A stretch of 64,000 bases of DNA from Bacillota bacterium (GCA_023445445.1 JAEXLD010000041.1:62001-126000), one strand, 5' to 3'. Numbered from the stretch's first letter, positions 9,530 through 17,830 are shown. The notes: generated by a model not told the origin, from the letters alone. Translations and numbers: made by a program.

Positions 9530-9551
9530 AAAATAATTGGAGGGATTTGAT

Positions 9552-10040
9552 TTGAATAACAAATTAGTAAAAGCTGCTTTAGTTGCAGCCATTTATGCAG
9601 TATTGACTATAATACTAGCTCCTATAAGCTATGGACCAGTACAATTTAGACTATCTGAAATTTTAGTGCTTCTAGCTTTTATAAATCCTACATATATAAT
9701 AGGTTTAACATTAGGATGCTTATTAGCAAACATCTTTGGTGGACTAGGTCTACTAGATATTGTTTTTGGTACTTTAGCAACTTTCTTAAGTGTTAGTGCT
9801 ATATCATTAACAGCTAAATATATGAAAGACAATATGATTAGACTAATTATAGCATCTTTATGGCCAACTATATTTAATGCTATTATAGTTGGATGGATGA
9901 TTAGTATAGTAGCAAATTTACCAATGCTAGTAACTATGCTACAAGTTGGAATAGGTGAGTTTGTTGTAGTAACTCTAGTAGGAGTACCTGTATTCAAATT
10001 TGTTTCAGATAAATATAGAAGCAAATTATCATTAGGATAG
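9552..10040 (+). CDS. queT: QueT-type queuosine precursor transporter (ECF S component)
   Basis: 162-aa membrane protein with about five to six hydrophobic segments, matching the QueT family (PISYGPVQFRLSE, GLTLGCLLANIFGG, LATFLSVSAISL). It is the substrate-binding component for queuosine precursors and needs the shared ECF ATPases, which are not in this window. The preQ1 riboswitch upstream supports the substrate. I chose the TTG at 9552, seven bases after TTGGAGGGA (9538-9546); the TTG at 9537 lies in that ribosome site. Confidence 0.93.
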   Translation: MNNKLVKAALVAAIYAVLTIILAPISYGPVQFRLSEILVLLAFINPTYIIGLTLGCLLANIFGGLGLLDIVFGTLATFLSVSAISLTAKYMKDNMIRLIIASLWPTIFNAIIVGWMISIVANLPMLVTMLQVGIGEFVVVTLVGVPVFKFVSDKYRSKLSLG

Positions 10041-10051
10041 AATAAAAATGT

Positions 10052-10091
10052 TAAGCTTAGATACTTTATAGTTGTCTAAGCTTATTTTTTT
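10052..10091 (+). terminator. Terminator after queT
   Basis: TAAGCTTAGA (10052-10061) pairs with TCTAAGCTTA (10075-10084), followed by TTTTTTT. Confidence 0.9.
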
Positions 10092-10139
10092 AATTAAAAT
10101 ATACATATATACTAATAGATAAAAAATAAGGAGACTGAT

Positions 10140-12053
10140 ATGAATTTAATTACATTAGAAAATATAAATAAAACCTATAGTGAGAAAGTTTTATTAAAAG
10201 ATGTTAATTTGAGTATAAACGATGGAGATAAAATTGGGTTAATTGGATTAAATGGAGCTGGTAAGTCTACATTACTTAAAATACTAACTGGAAGAGATGA
10301 ATTCTTTGATGGAAAGATTACCAAGGTAAAGAATATTAGAATAGAGTATCTAGCTCAAGATACAGTATATGATAATAATTCAACAGTATTGGAGCAAATA
10401 TTTAAAGGTGATACTCCTGAAATGAAGCTATTAATGGAGTATGAAGATTTACTTGATAAAGTTTCATTAAATCCTTCTTTTAATGATAGATTAATACAAT
10501 TACAAAGTAAAATTGATACCATGAATCTTTGGGATTTAGAAAGTGATGCTAAAACTATATTAACAAAGCTAGGGATTACTGATTTTAATCAAAAAATGTC
10601 TGAGCTATCTGGTGGTCAAAAGAAAAGAGTATTCTTAGCTTCTTCATTAATAACTCCCTGTGAATTATTAGTATTAGATGAACCAACTAACCATCTTGAT
10701 TCAGATTCTATTGAATGGCTAGAAGAGTATTTAAATAATAGAAAAGGTGCTTTAATTATGATTACTCATGATAGGTATTTCCTAGATAGGGTAACAAATA
10801 AGATTATAGAGCTTGATAGAGGTTCACTTTATCAATATGAAGGTAATTATAGTGACTTCTTAGAAAAGAAAGCTGAAAGGCTACAAGTAGAAGCATCCCA
10901 AGAAGAAAAAAGGCAAAAACTTATTCTGAAGGAATTAAAGTGGGTTAGAAGAGGTGCTAAAGCAAGAACTACTAAGCAAAAAGCTAGATTACAAAGATTT
11001 GATGAATTAGTTAATACTGAAACTATATCAGTTAATACAGATATAGAAATGCCTTTCATAGGTAGAAGGCTAGGTAAAAAGATTATAGAAATAGATAATT
11101 TATCAAAATCCTTTGGTGATAAAACCTTAATAAAAGATTTAAGTTATATCTTTTCTAAGAATGATAGAATTGGTATTATAGGTAAAAATGGTGTTGGTAA
11201 AACTACCTTAATAAATATGATAACTGGTGCTGTAAAACCTGACTCTGGTTCCATTGAAATTGGAGATACAGTTAGTATAGGTACTTTCTCACAAGATAAT
11301 ACTCATATGGATTTAAATCAAAGGTCAATAGATTATATTAAAGAAGGTGGAGAAAATATCCCTACTGAAGATGGATATACTATAACAGCTTCACAATTAG
11401 CTGAAAGATTCCTATTCGATGGTACTTTACAATATACACCAATAGAAAAGTTATCTGGTGGTGAAAGAAGAAGACTGCATTTATTAAGGATTCTAATGGA
11501 ATCTCCAAATGTACTTATTTTAGATGAACCTACAAATGATTTAGATATTGAAACACTAAAAATATTAGAAGATTTTCTTGATGAATTTATTGGTGTAGTA
11601 ATTATAGTATCTCATGATAGGTATTTCCTAGATAGGCTTTGTAATAAAATCTTCTCTTATGAAGGTAATGGGCTAATAAAGCAATATGTAGGTAACTATA
11701 GCGATTATCTTATTAATAGAGAATATGAAAAGGCTAATGAAATCTTAATAGCTTCCAATGTAAATGATAAAAAGCAATTAGATAAAAGCTATAAAAGTAA
11801 AGATAATAGACCTAAATTTACCTTTAAAGAGCAAAAGGAATTCGAAGAAATATATGATATTATAGAAAAAATAGAAAAAAATATAACTGATATAGAAAAT
11901 AAAATGAATAAAAATGCTACAAACTATGGTGCTTTGAATGAATTAATACAAGAGAAAGAAGATTTAGAAGAGGAACTTTTAATGAAATATGAAAGATTAG
12001 AATATCTAGAAGATATTGATAGACAAATAAAAGAGTATAAGAAAAATTTATAA
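10140..12053 (+). CDS. ABC-F family ATPase, Uup-like
   Basis: 637-aa soluble protein with two ATP-binding domains in one chain and no membrane part: P-loops GLNGAGKST (about 38) and GKNGVGKTT (about 347), signatures LSGGQKKR and LSGGERRR, Walker B plus Glu LDEPTNHLD and LDEPTNDLD. The interdomain linker (about 235-290) is basic and helical (WVRRGAKARTTKQKARLQ), and the C-terminus is a coiled coil (about 555-637), as in Uup. ABC-F proteins act on ribosomes; Uup is tied to branched-DNA or ribosome assembly phenotypes. Nothing here suggests an antibiotic-resistance subtype. Single-gene unit. Confidence 0.92.
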   Translation: MNLITLENINKTYSEKVLLKDVNLSINDGDKIGLIGLNGAGKSTLLKILTGRDEFFDGKITKVKNIRIEYLAQDTVYDNNSTVLEQIFKGDTPEMKLLMEYEDLLDKVSLNPSFNDRLIQLQSKIDTMNLWDLESDAKTILTKLGITDFNQKMSELSGGQKKRVFLASSLITPCELLVLDEPTNHLDSDSIEWLEEYLNNRKGALIMITHDRYFLDRVTNKIIELDRGSLYQYEGNYSDFLEKKAERLQVEASQEEKRQKLILKELKWVRRGAKARTTKQKARLQRFDELVNTETISVNTDIEMPFIGRRLGKKIIEIDNLSKSFGDKTLIKDLSYIFSKNDRIGIIGKNGVGKTTLINMITGAVKPDSGSIEIGDTVSIGTFSQDNTHMDLNQRSIDYIKEGGENIPTEDGYTITASQLAERFLFDGTLQYTPIEKLSGGERRRLHLLRILMESPNVLILDEPTNDLDIETLKILEDFLDEFIGVVIIVSHDRYFLDRLCNKIFSYEGNGLIKQYVGNYSDYLINREYEKANEILIASNVNDKKQLDKSYKSKDNRPKFTFKEQKEFEEIYDIIEKIEKNITDIENKMNKNATNYGALNELIQEKEDLEEELLMKYERLEYLEDIDRQIKEYKKNL

Positions 12054-12132
12054 AATCTTTCTTTTATGAAACTTGTAAATATAGTATAATCTTTGTGTAA
12101 AAAATATAATTATGACTAGAAGGAGATATAAC

Positions 12133-12606
12133 ATGAAGAAACTTTTAAAAACATTAGGTCTTTCATTATTATGTATTGCACTTATTGGATGTACTAGCAA
12201 TAATACAAAAGGAACTGAATTAAAAGATGGATTAACTGCAATAGATGTTGTTAAAAATGTTGAAGATAAAGCACCAATGCAAATGCCTATGGAATTAGAT
12301 GAAGAAATGGCTAAGGATTTAGCAAATCTTAACTTAGATGACGTAGAGGACTACGGAATAATAAAAGCAATGATAATTAATTCAGCTGATATAGCAGCTG
12401 TTGTAAAGGCTAAGGAAGGAAAACTTGAATCTGTAAAAGCTTCATTACAACAAATGCTAGATACAGAAAGAAACAATGCATATTTACCAGATCAAAAGGA
12501 AAAAATAGAAAATTCTATTTTCATGGAAAAAGGAAATTACGTTATTTTATTAGTTAATTATGATGTTCAAGCAGCAAAAAAAGCTGTAGAGGAATGTTTT
12601 CAATAA
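12133..12606 (+). CDS. DUF4358 lipoprotein
   Basis: 157-aa protein beginning MKKLLKTLG, with a signal peptide ending in the lipobox LIGC, so a lipoprotein anchored outside the membrane. The body (GLTAIDVVKNVEDKA, YGIIKAMIINSADIAAVVKA, ENAYLP-like segment, YVILLVNYDVQAA) matches the DUF4358 family as I recall it. I chose the ATG at 12133, after GAAGGAGA (12119-12126); the ATG at 12112 lies before that site. A terminator separates it from the MBOAT gene, but DUF4358 genes commonly sit beside MBOAT and DHHW genes, so the three probably act together at the cell surface. Confidence 0.82.
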   Translation: MKKLLKTLGLSLLCIALIGCTSNNTKGTELKDGLTAIDVVKNVEDKAPMQMPMELDEEMAKDLANLNLDDVEDYGIIKAMIINSADIAAVVKAKEGKLESVKASLQQMLDTERNNAYLPDQKEKIENSIFMEKGNYVILLVNYDVQAAKKAVEECFQ

Positions 12607-12615
12607 TTAGTTTTT

Positions 12616-12651
12616 AAGCTAGATAAGAATAGTTTCTTATCTAGCTTTTTT
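12616..12651 (+). terminator. Terminator between DUF4358 lipoprotein and MBOAT genes
   Basis: A perfect 14-bp stem (12616-12629 with 12634-12647) over loop TAGT, ending in TTTTT. The MBOAT ribosome site follows at once, so this may only reduce readthrough. Confidence 0.92.
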
Positions 12652-12663
12652 AGAAAGGATATT

Positions 12664-14034
12664 ATGGTATTTAGTAGCTTAATTTTTATATTTAGATTCT
12701 TACCAGTTTTTTTAATTTTATATTTTTTTGCCCCAGATAAATATAAGAATTTAACCTTACTTATATTCAGTTTAATATTTTATAGCCTTGAGGAGCCTCT
12801 ATATTTTTCCCTTATGATAGCATCAATACTAGTTGATTATTTTATAGCTATATCTATAGAAAACAACTTTACTAACAGGTTTAAATGCAGGCTTTTACTG
12901 ATGCTATCTATATTATTTAATATGGGAATATTATTTTTCTTTAAGTATTTTAACTTTTTTATAGATAATATAAATTTAATTTTTTCTACTTCTTTAAGTA
13001 ATTTAAAACTATCATTACCCTTAGGAATAAGCTTTTATACTTTTCAAACCTTATCCTATTCCATTGATGTCTTTAATGGAAAGGTTAACGCAGAAAGAAA
13101 TATAATAGATTTTGGTGCCTTTGTTTCCTCATTCCCTCAGCTTATTGCTGGTCCAATAGTAAAATATACAGATATCAATAAAGAAATAAAGAGACGTACA
13201 CATTCTCTTGAGAACTTTGAGGCTGGGATGGAGGAATTTATAATTGGATTAGGAAAAAAGGTTCTAATCGCTAATAATATAGGTATTCTGTGGACTGAAA
13301 TATATAGTAAAGACATAAGTAAAATATCCATGCCACTAGCTTGGATTGGAATATTAGCCTTTTCATTTCAAATATATTTTGATTTTAGTGGATATTCCTC
13401 TATGGCAATTGGTCTTGGTAAAATTATGGGGTTTAATTATCCAACAAATTTTAATTTTCCTTATATATCAAGAAGTATTAGTGAATTCTGGCGTAGATGG
13501 CATATAACACTTGGATCTTGGCTTAGGGAATATGTTTATATACCTTTAGGAGGAAATAGAGTTAATAAGAAAAGGTTATTCTTTAATCTTCTATTATTAT
13601 GGTTCTTAACAGGCTTTTGGCATGGGGCAGAATATACATTTATATTATGGGGATTTTATTTCTTTTTACTTACCTATATAGAAAAGAGATTTTTATCTAA
13701 ATTTCTAAATAACAATATTATATTTTCTCATATTTACACTAGTTTTTTCTTGTTAATTGGATGGACTATATTTGCAATAGATAAAATAGATTTATTAAGT
13801 AATTATCTTAAGAGAATGTTTTCCTTTAATTTTACTCTTGATTGGCTATATTACTTTAATAATTATATTCTATTATTTATACTCTGCTTTATTTGTTCAA
13901 CTCCATTAGTATTAAAGCTATATAGGAAAATTAATAAACCTATTAAATCATTAGTTGTTATTGCTATTTTCCTATTATCAATTGCTTATTTAGTTGATAA
14001 TACTTATAATCCATTTTTATATTTTAGATTTTAA
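12664..14034 (+). CDS. MBOAT family membrane O-acyltransferase
   Basis: 456-aa polytopic membrane enzyme of the AlgI/DltB-like MBOAT class, which moves acyl (often acetyl) groups across the membrane to surface polysaccharide or teichoic acid. Diagnostic stretches are SFYTFQTLSYSIDVF, FPQLIAGPI, SISEFWRRWHITLGSWLREY and GFWHGAEYTF; the His in the last is the expected catalytic residue. The ATG at 12664 follows AAAGGA. The downstream DHHW gene begins 16 bases after the stop and should supply the extracytoplasmic acyl-handling partner. Confidence 0.93.
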   Translation: MVFSSLIFIFRFLPVFLILYFFAPDKYKNLTLLIFSLIFYSLEEPLYFSLMIASILVDYFIAISIENNFTNRFKCRLLLMLSILFNMGILFFFKYFNFFIDNINLIFSTSLSNLKLSLPLGISFYTFQTLSYSIDVFNGKVNAERNIIDFGAFVSSFPQLIAGPIVKYTDINKEIKRRTHSLENFEAGMEEFIIGLGKKVLIANNIGILWTEIYSKDISKISMPLAWIGILAFSFQIYFDFSGYSSMAIGLGKIMGFNYPTNFNFPYISRSISEFWRRWHITLGSWLREYVYIPLGGNRVNKKRLFFNLLLLWFLTGFWHGAEYTFILWGFYFFLLTYIEKRFLSKFLNNNIIFSHIYTSFFLLIGWTIFAIDKIDLLSNYLKRMFSFNFTLDWLYYFNNYILLFILCFICSTPLVLKLYRKINKPIKSLVVIAIFLLSIAYLVDNTYNPFLYFRF

Positions 14035-14050
14035 CAGGAGTAACTATATT

Positions 14051-15172
14051 ATGGAGAATATAAAGAAATATCCTATAAGTTTTTGTTCAATAGTGATGAT
14101 TATTTTAATTAGTATATTAGATTTTTCAAATACAGATATTGAATTTTCTCTATTTGAAAATAGAACTTTAGCTCAAAAACCAAAATTTTATTACGATGAT
14201 TTCAAAAGTGGTAGATACTTTAAAAATTACGAAAGGTATTTAAATGATCAATTTTTACTAAGAAATTCATTGATAAATGTGAAGTCACTAGTAGAATTCT
14301 CTTTAGGTAAAAAAGAGAACAATGGAGTTGTTTATGGAGATAATAACTATTTATTTGATAAATTTGAAACAGTAGATGAAAGTAATTTAACTAAGAATAT
14401 TAACTCTTTAAAAAGTTTTATATCATCCTATGATTCCAATTATAATCTTATGATTATTCCAGAATCTTTTAGTATATATAAAGAGTTTTTACCAGTAGGG
14501 ATTAATTTAGTTGACGAAATTCAATATATAAATAGTATTTATAGTGAATTTAATAAATTGGATAATGTAAAAACAATAAATATATCTGATACACTTATTA
14601 GCAACAAAAGCGAGTATATATATTACAAAACTGATCATCATTGGACTTCTCTTGGAGCATATTTAGCATATAAGGAATTTGCAAATATAAATAGCATAGA
14701 GCCTATAGATATTAATAATTTAAATGAAAATAGAGTTGATGATTTTTTTGGAACATACTTCTCAAAGGCAAAGAATTTTAATGCTAAAGAAGATTATATA
14801 CTATATTATGATAATGATAAGAATATTAATGTTAATATAGATGGAGTAGAAGTGAATGGACTAAATGATAGTTCTAAATGGAGTAGTAGTGATAAGTATT
14901 CAGCTTTTCTAAGGGGGAATAATGGTATAACAATTATAAAAAATAATTCCATTACGGATAATTCTAAAATATTAGTTATAAAAGATTCCTTTGCTAATTC
15001 TTTCATACAGTTTTTAATTAATAATTTCAAAGAAGTATGTGTAGTGGACTTAAGAAGTTTTATAGGAAGCTTTAATGATTTTATTAATGAAAATGACTTT
15101 GATGCCGTACTAATTATGTATAGTTTTAATAATTTGGTAAATGATGTTAATATTTCTAGGATAAAATATTAA
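14051..15172 (+). CDS. DHHW family protein (AlgX/AlgJ-like partner of MBOAT)
   Basis: 373-aa protein with one N-terminal membrane segment (about residues 8-24) and an outside domain. It carries the family motif TDHHWTSLGAY near residue 200 and a later KDSFANSF that fits the Ser position of SGNH-type acetyltransferases such as AlgX/AlgJ. Together with the preceding MBOAT gene this forms a two-step O-acetylation machine; the acceptor polymer is not revealed by the window. The ATG at 14051 follows AACAGGAG; an earlier in-frame start at 13994 would lie inside the MBOAT gene. Confidence 0.88.
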   Translation: MENIKKYPISFCSIVMIILISILDFSNTDIEFSLFENRTLAQKPKFYYDDFKSGRYFKNYERYLNDQFLLRNSLINVKSLVEFSLGKKENNGVVYGDNNYLFDKFETVDESNLTKNINSLKSFISSYDSNYNLMIIPESFSIYKEFLPVGINLVDEIQYINSIYSEFNKLDNVKTINISDTLISNKSEYIYYKTDHHWTSLGAYLAYKEFANINSIEPIDINNLNENRVDDFFGTYFSKAKNFNAKEDYILYYDNDKNINVNIDGVEVNGLNDSSKWSSSDKYSAFLRGNNGITIIKNNSITDNSKILVIKDSFANSFIQFLINNFKEVCVVDLRSFIGSFNDFINENDFDAVLIMYSFNNLVNDVNISRIKY

Positions 15173-15189
15173 ACTTTATATTAAGTTTA

Positions 15190-15216
15190 TTGACAAGCCT
15201 ATTATAATTTGATAAT
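15190..15216 (+). promoter_or_regulatory. Promoter of the acetate-type transporter
   Basis: TTGACA (15190-15195) with GATAAT (15211-15216) gives a 15-bp spacer, shorter than ideal; a TATAAT at 15203 is too close to serve. About 36 bp before the gene. Confidence 0.5.
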
Positions 15217-15252
15217 CTTTTAAAGGTTATTATTTATACTTAGGAGGACAAA

Positions 15253-15861
15253 ATGGAAGGAACAAAAGAAGTAAAAATCTTAGTAGCTGACCCTTCAGCT
15301 TTAGGATTATTCGGATTAGCTGTAATAACATTAGTAGCATCATCACAAAAAATAGGCTTAACAAGCGGAGTATCTTTAGTACTACCTTGGGCTATATTCT
15401 TAGGAGCTACAGCTCAATTAGTTGCAAGTTTAAATGATTTTAAGCATAACAATACTTTTGGAGCTACCGCTTTTGGTGCATATGCTTTTTTCTGGTATGC
15501 AATGGGAATGACTTGGTTAATACAAAATGGAGTTTTTGGTGAAAAGCTTGCAGCATCATCAGATACTAAACAATTAGGTTTTGCTTTCTTAGCATACTTA
15601 ATCTTTACATTAATAATGACTATAGGAGCTATGGAAACTCATAAAGTTTTATTTACAATATTCGTTTTAATAGACTTCTTATTTATAGGATTGACATTAA
15701 ATTCATTCAATATTGTACCACATTTTGCTCATAACCTTGCTGCATATTCTGAACTTGGAATTGCTATAGTATCTTTTTATGGTTGTGGAGCAGCAGTATT
15801 AAATAAACACTTTGGTAAAGTTTTCTTACCAGTAGGGAAGCCATTCAATATTTTTAAATAA
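15253..15861 (+). CDS. Acetate uptake transporter, SatP/GPR1/FUN34/YaaH family
   Basis: 202-aa protein with about six membrane segments. The opening DPSALGLFGLAV corresponds to the NPAPLGL-type signature of this family, followed by LVLPWAIFLGATAQL and NTFGATAFGAYAFFWYAMG. The family moves acetate or succinate with protons. TAGGAGGA lies just before the ATG. It is a single-gene unit with its own promoter and terminator. Codon use is richer in A/T-optimal codons than the flanking genes, hinting at high expression. Confidence 0.9.
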   Translation: MEGTKEVKILVADPSALGLFGLAVITLVASSQKIGLTSGVSLVLPWAIFLGATAQLVASLNDFKHNNTFGATAFGAYAFFWYAMGMTWLIQNGVFGEKLAASSDTKQLGFAFLAYLIFTLIMTIGAMETHKVLFTIFVLIDFLFIGLTLNSFNIVPHFAHNLAAYSELGIAIVSFYGCGAAVLNKHFGKVFLPVGKPFNIFK

Positions 15862-15880
15862 TTAATTTGTAAAATTAATA

Positions 15881-15926
15881 AAAATAGTGTTATAGTTGTA
15901 ATATACTATAGCACTATTTTTATTTA
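15881..15926 (+). terminator. Terminator after the acetate-type transporter
   Basis: A 15-bp stem with one G-T pair: 15881-15895 with 15906-15920, followed by TATTTAT. Confidence 0.9.
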
Positions 15927-15943
15927 TAAAAGGAGAAGCACAA

Positions 15944-16123
15944 ATGAAATTATATGTTTATTTAAAAGGAAAAAAGGATCCAGTAGTATATGAAGGAGAA
16001 AAAATAGATGTAGTAGATTTTAATTTAGATGGAATAGACTATACACAAATTAGATATTTTAAAAAGGGTAGTTCTAAATCTGAATTGATTTTAAAAAAAT
16101 TAATAGTTAATATTAAGAATTAA
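15944..16123 (+). CDS. 59-aa protein, unknown function
   Basis: Frame MKLYVYLKGKKDPVVYEGEK... ending ...LIVNIKN, with AAAAGGAGA (15929-15935) spaced well before the ATG. It is compact, alternating beta-like and charged, with no cysteine or membrane segment. I recognise no family. It sits between the transporter terminator and the DUF2828 region. Confidence 0.65.
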   Translation: MKLYVYLKGKKDPVVYEGEKIDVVDFNLDGIDYTQIRYFKKGSSKSELILKKLIVNIKN

Positions 16124-16158
16124 TTAACTCAAGCAATAAGTGTTCTAAAGTTTAAATC

Positions 16159-16247
16159 TTTACAATAAAATAATACTGCAAAGATACTTACAGCTCAGAA
16201 ATAAATGTATCTTGAGTAAGACACAAGCAGCTTAACTTTATTGTAAA
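16159..16247 (+). ncRNA. Long-range inverted repeat; possible structured RNA or operator pair
   Basis: TTTACAATAAA (16159-16169) is perfectly complementary to TTTATTGTAAA (16237-16247). Inside, CTGC (16176-16179) can pair with GCAG (16227-16230) and AAGATAC (16181-16187) with GTATCTT (16207-16213), so an RNA from here would fold as an ends-paired rod with an internal loop and a 19-nt apical loop. The right arm also lies between the -35 and -10 of the DUF2828 promoter, so DNA binding by a regulator is the main alternative. Whether it is transcribed is unknown. Confidence 0.35.
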
Positions 16248-16259
16248 TTAGTATATAAT
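16232..16259 (+). promoter_or_regulatory. Promoter of the DUF2828 gene
   Basis: TTAACT (16232-16237), 16-bp spacer, TATAAT (16254-16259), 30 bp before the start codon. Confidence 0.6.
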
Positions 16260-16288
16260 CACGTGTCTTGAAAATTAAGGAGGGGATT

Positions 16289-17707
16289 ATGTCTGAAGTT
16301 TTAAGTAAAATTAGAAAAGGTTTATATAAGCTTTCTGAAATGGACTTTGACCAAGAAGAAGAAAACCCCCTAACAGCCATAGAAGATTTTATTAATAATA
16401 TATCTTATTTAAGAAAGGCTTCTGAAGAAGAAATAATTAATAAATATAAACTTATATTATTATTTAATAATGATGAAAGTATAAAATTTTTATTCTTTAT
16501 AAGAAGTATTAAGAAAGGGTTAGGGGAGAGAAGAATATTTAGAATTTTACTAAATTACTTAGCTAAAGAAAATCCAGATAGTATAGAAAAAAACTTAAGA
16601 TCAATACCTAAATATGGGAGATGGGATGATTTATATGCTCTATTCGATACACCATTAGAAGACAAAGTCATAAGTTTATTTAAATATCAAATTCAAAAAG
16701 ATTTATCTTCTAAAAAACCATCTAATTTAGGAAAATGGCTAAAATCAGAAAATTCATCATCAAAAGAAAGTAGAGCATTAGGCTATAAAACTAGATTGCT
16801 ATTAAATTATTCACCAAAGGAATATAGAAAGTTATTATCTACTTTAAGAAAAAGACTTAATATAGTAGAAAATAATCTCAGGTCAAAAGAATACCAGCCA
16901 ATTAATTATGGTGATATTTCTAAAATAGCATTAAGTAAATATAAAAAAGCTTTTCTTAGAAATGATTATGAAAAATACAATATATATTTACAAAATGAAC
17001 ATTATAGAGAAGGATTCTTACCTAATAAAATAATTAATTATTTAAAAGCTGATATGGATACAGATAATTTAAACAAAAAATTAGAAAAGTTATTATTTGA
17101 TATAATTATTAAAGATTCAAAGATATTAGAAGATTCAGTAATTATTAACGGATTAGAAGATCATAATAATTCCTACATTTTAAGTTTACTTTTATTTACA
17201 ATCGTTTTATACAAAAAAATAAATTTGAACGTATTTAAAAACTATTATATATCTTTTAAAAAAAATCCTAAATTTAATAAATTGTCAGAATCAAATTCTA
17301 TTGATAACATAAAATCTATATTTAATAATTATATTAATTTTAATATCGATTTAAATGCAGCTCTAGATTTACTTTTATTTACATTAATAAAGAAAAACAC
17401 AAACACAGAATTAGCACCAAAATCTGTATTATTTATATATAATGATGATAAAGATATAGATTTCAAACCATCAGAGACAAATATGAAAAAATGGCTAAAA
17501 GCAGGCTTTAAGTATCCTAAAATTAAGCTATGGAATTTAAATAATTTACAATCAAATTTTTCTATTGTAAACTGCGGTGAAGTAATTAAAATTTCAGGAT
17601 ATAACCAAAGCATCTGGCCACATTTACTAGAATCGAAGCCAATAGCCAATTCTGAGATAATATTAAAGAAATATAAAAAAGTTAATTTTACAGATATTAT
17701 TATATAA
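16289..17707 (+). CDS. DUF2828 protein (TROVE-like plus vWA) lacking MIDAS residues
   Basis: 472 aa from the ATG at 16289, after AAGGAGGGG (16277-16285). The N-terminal helical part has clear DUF2828 landmarks: KYGRWDDL (108-115), GKWLKSENSSSKESRALG (148-165), then YRKLLSTLRKRLNIVE and IALSKYKKAFLRNDYEKY. This family pairs an alpha-helical ring domain resembling Ro60/TROVE with a von Willebrand A domain. From about residue 280 the vWA core is present (SVIINGLEDHNNS, ALDLLLFTLIKK, VLFIYNDDKDIDF, KIKLWNLNN, EVIKISGYN), but the metal-binding DxSGSM is replaced by NGLEDHN and the MIDAS Thr is not seen. An RNA-binding role is inferred from the Ro-like fold only. Confidence 0.82.
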   Translation: MSEVLSKIRKGLYKLSEMDFDQEEENPLTAIEDFINNISYLRKASEEEIINKYKLILLFNNDESIKFLFFIRSIKKGLGERRIFRILLNYLAKENPDSIEKNLRSIPKYGRWDDLYALFDTPLEDKVISLFKYQIQKDLSSKKPSNLGKWLKSENSSSKESRALGYKTRLLLNYSPKEYRKLLSTLRKRLNIVENNLRSKEYQPINYGDISKIALSKYKKAFLRNDYEKYNIYLQNEHYREGFLPNKIINYLKADMDTDNLNKKLEKLLFDIIIKDSKILEDSVIINGLEDHNNSYILSLLLFTIVLYKKINLNVFKNYYISFKKNPKFNKLSESNSIDNIKSIFNNYINFNIDLNAALDLLLFTLIKKNTNTELAPKSVLFIYNDDKDIDFKPSETNMKKWLKAGFKYPKIKLWNLNNLQSNFSIVNCGEVIKISGYNQSIWPHLLESKPIANSEIILKKYKKVNFTDIII

Positions 17708-17728
17708 GTAATGCAAATTTGCATTACT
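17707..17728. repeat. Perfect 22-bp palindrome after the DUF2828 gene
   Basis: AGTAATGCAAA (17707-17717) is followed immediately by its exact complement TTTGCATTACT (17718-17728). It starts in the last base of the stop codon and has no T-tract, so it is a poor terminator and looks more like a protein-binding site. Confidence 0.75.
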
Positions 17729-17738
17729 CAATAAATTT

Positions 17739-17766
17739 ACTTTACATAATATTTAATATGTAATAA
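17739..17766. other. dif-like Xer recombination site
   Basis: Two 11-bp arms in inverted order with a 6-bp centre: ACTTTACATAA (17739-17749), TATTTA (17750-17755), ATATGTAATAA (17756-17766). Against the reverse complement of the B. subtilis dif site as I recall it, the first 17 positions match at 15. The second arm diverges from that site but mirrors the first through TTACATA/TATGTAA. It lies 131 bp before a tyrosine recombinase gene. Confidence 0.6.
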
Positions 17767-17798
17767 CTAACTTCTTAAAAATACCCTTAAAATTATTT

Positions 17799-17818
17799 CG
17801 CTAAATATGCATTTAGCG
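17799..17818. repeat. Dyad upstream of the recombinase promoter
   Basis: CGCTAAAT (17799-17806) and ATTTAGCG (17811-17818) flank ATGC. It lies 12 bp before the -35 element of the recombinase and could be an operator. Confidence 0.65.
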
Positions 17819-17830
17819 TATTTCGTTATA

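Noticed and set aside
9537..9551. Upstream TTG start for queT
   Set aside because: It lies inside the TTGGAGGGA ribosome site; the TTG at 9552 is correctly spaced and fits the family N-terminus.
16140..16260. tRNA or YrlA-type tRNA-like module
   Set aside because: GTTCTAA is not a T-loop consensus and no acceptor or D-arm pairing could be laid out.
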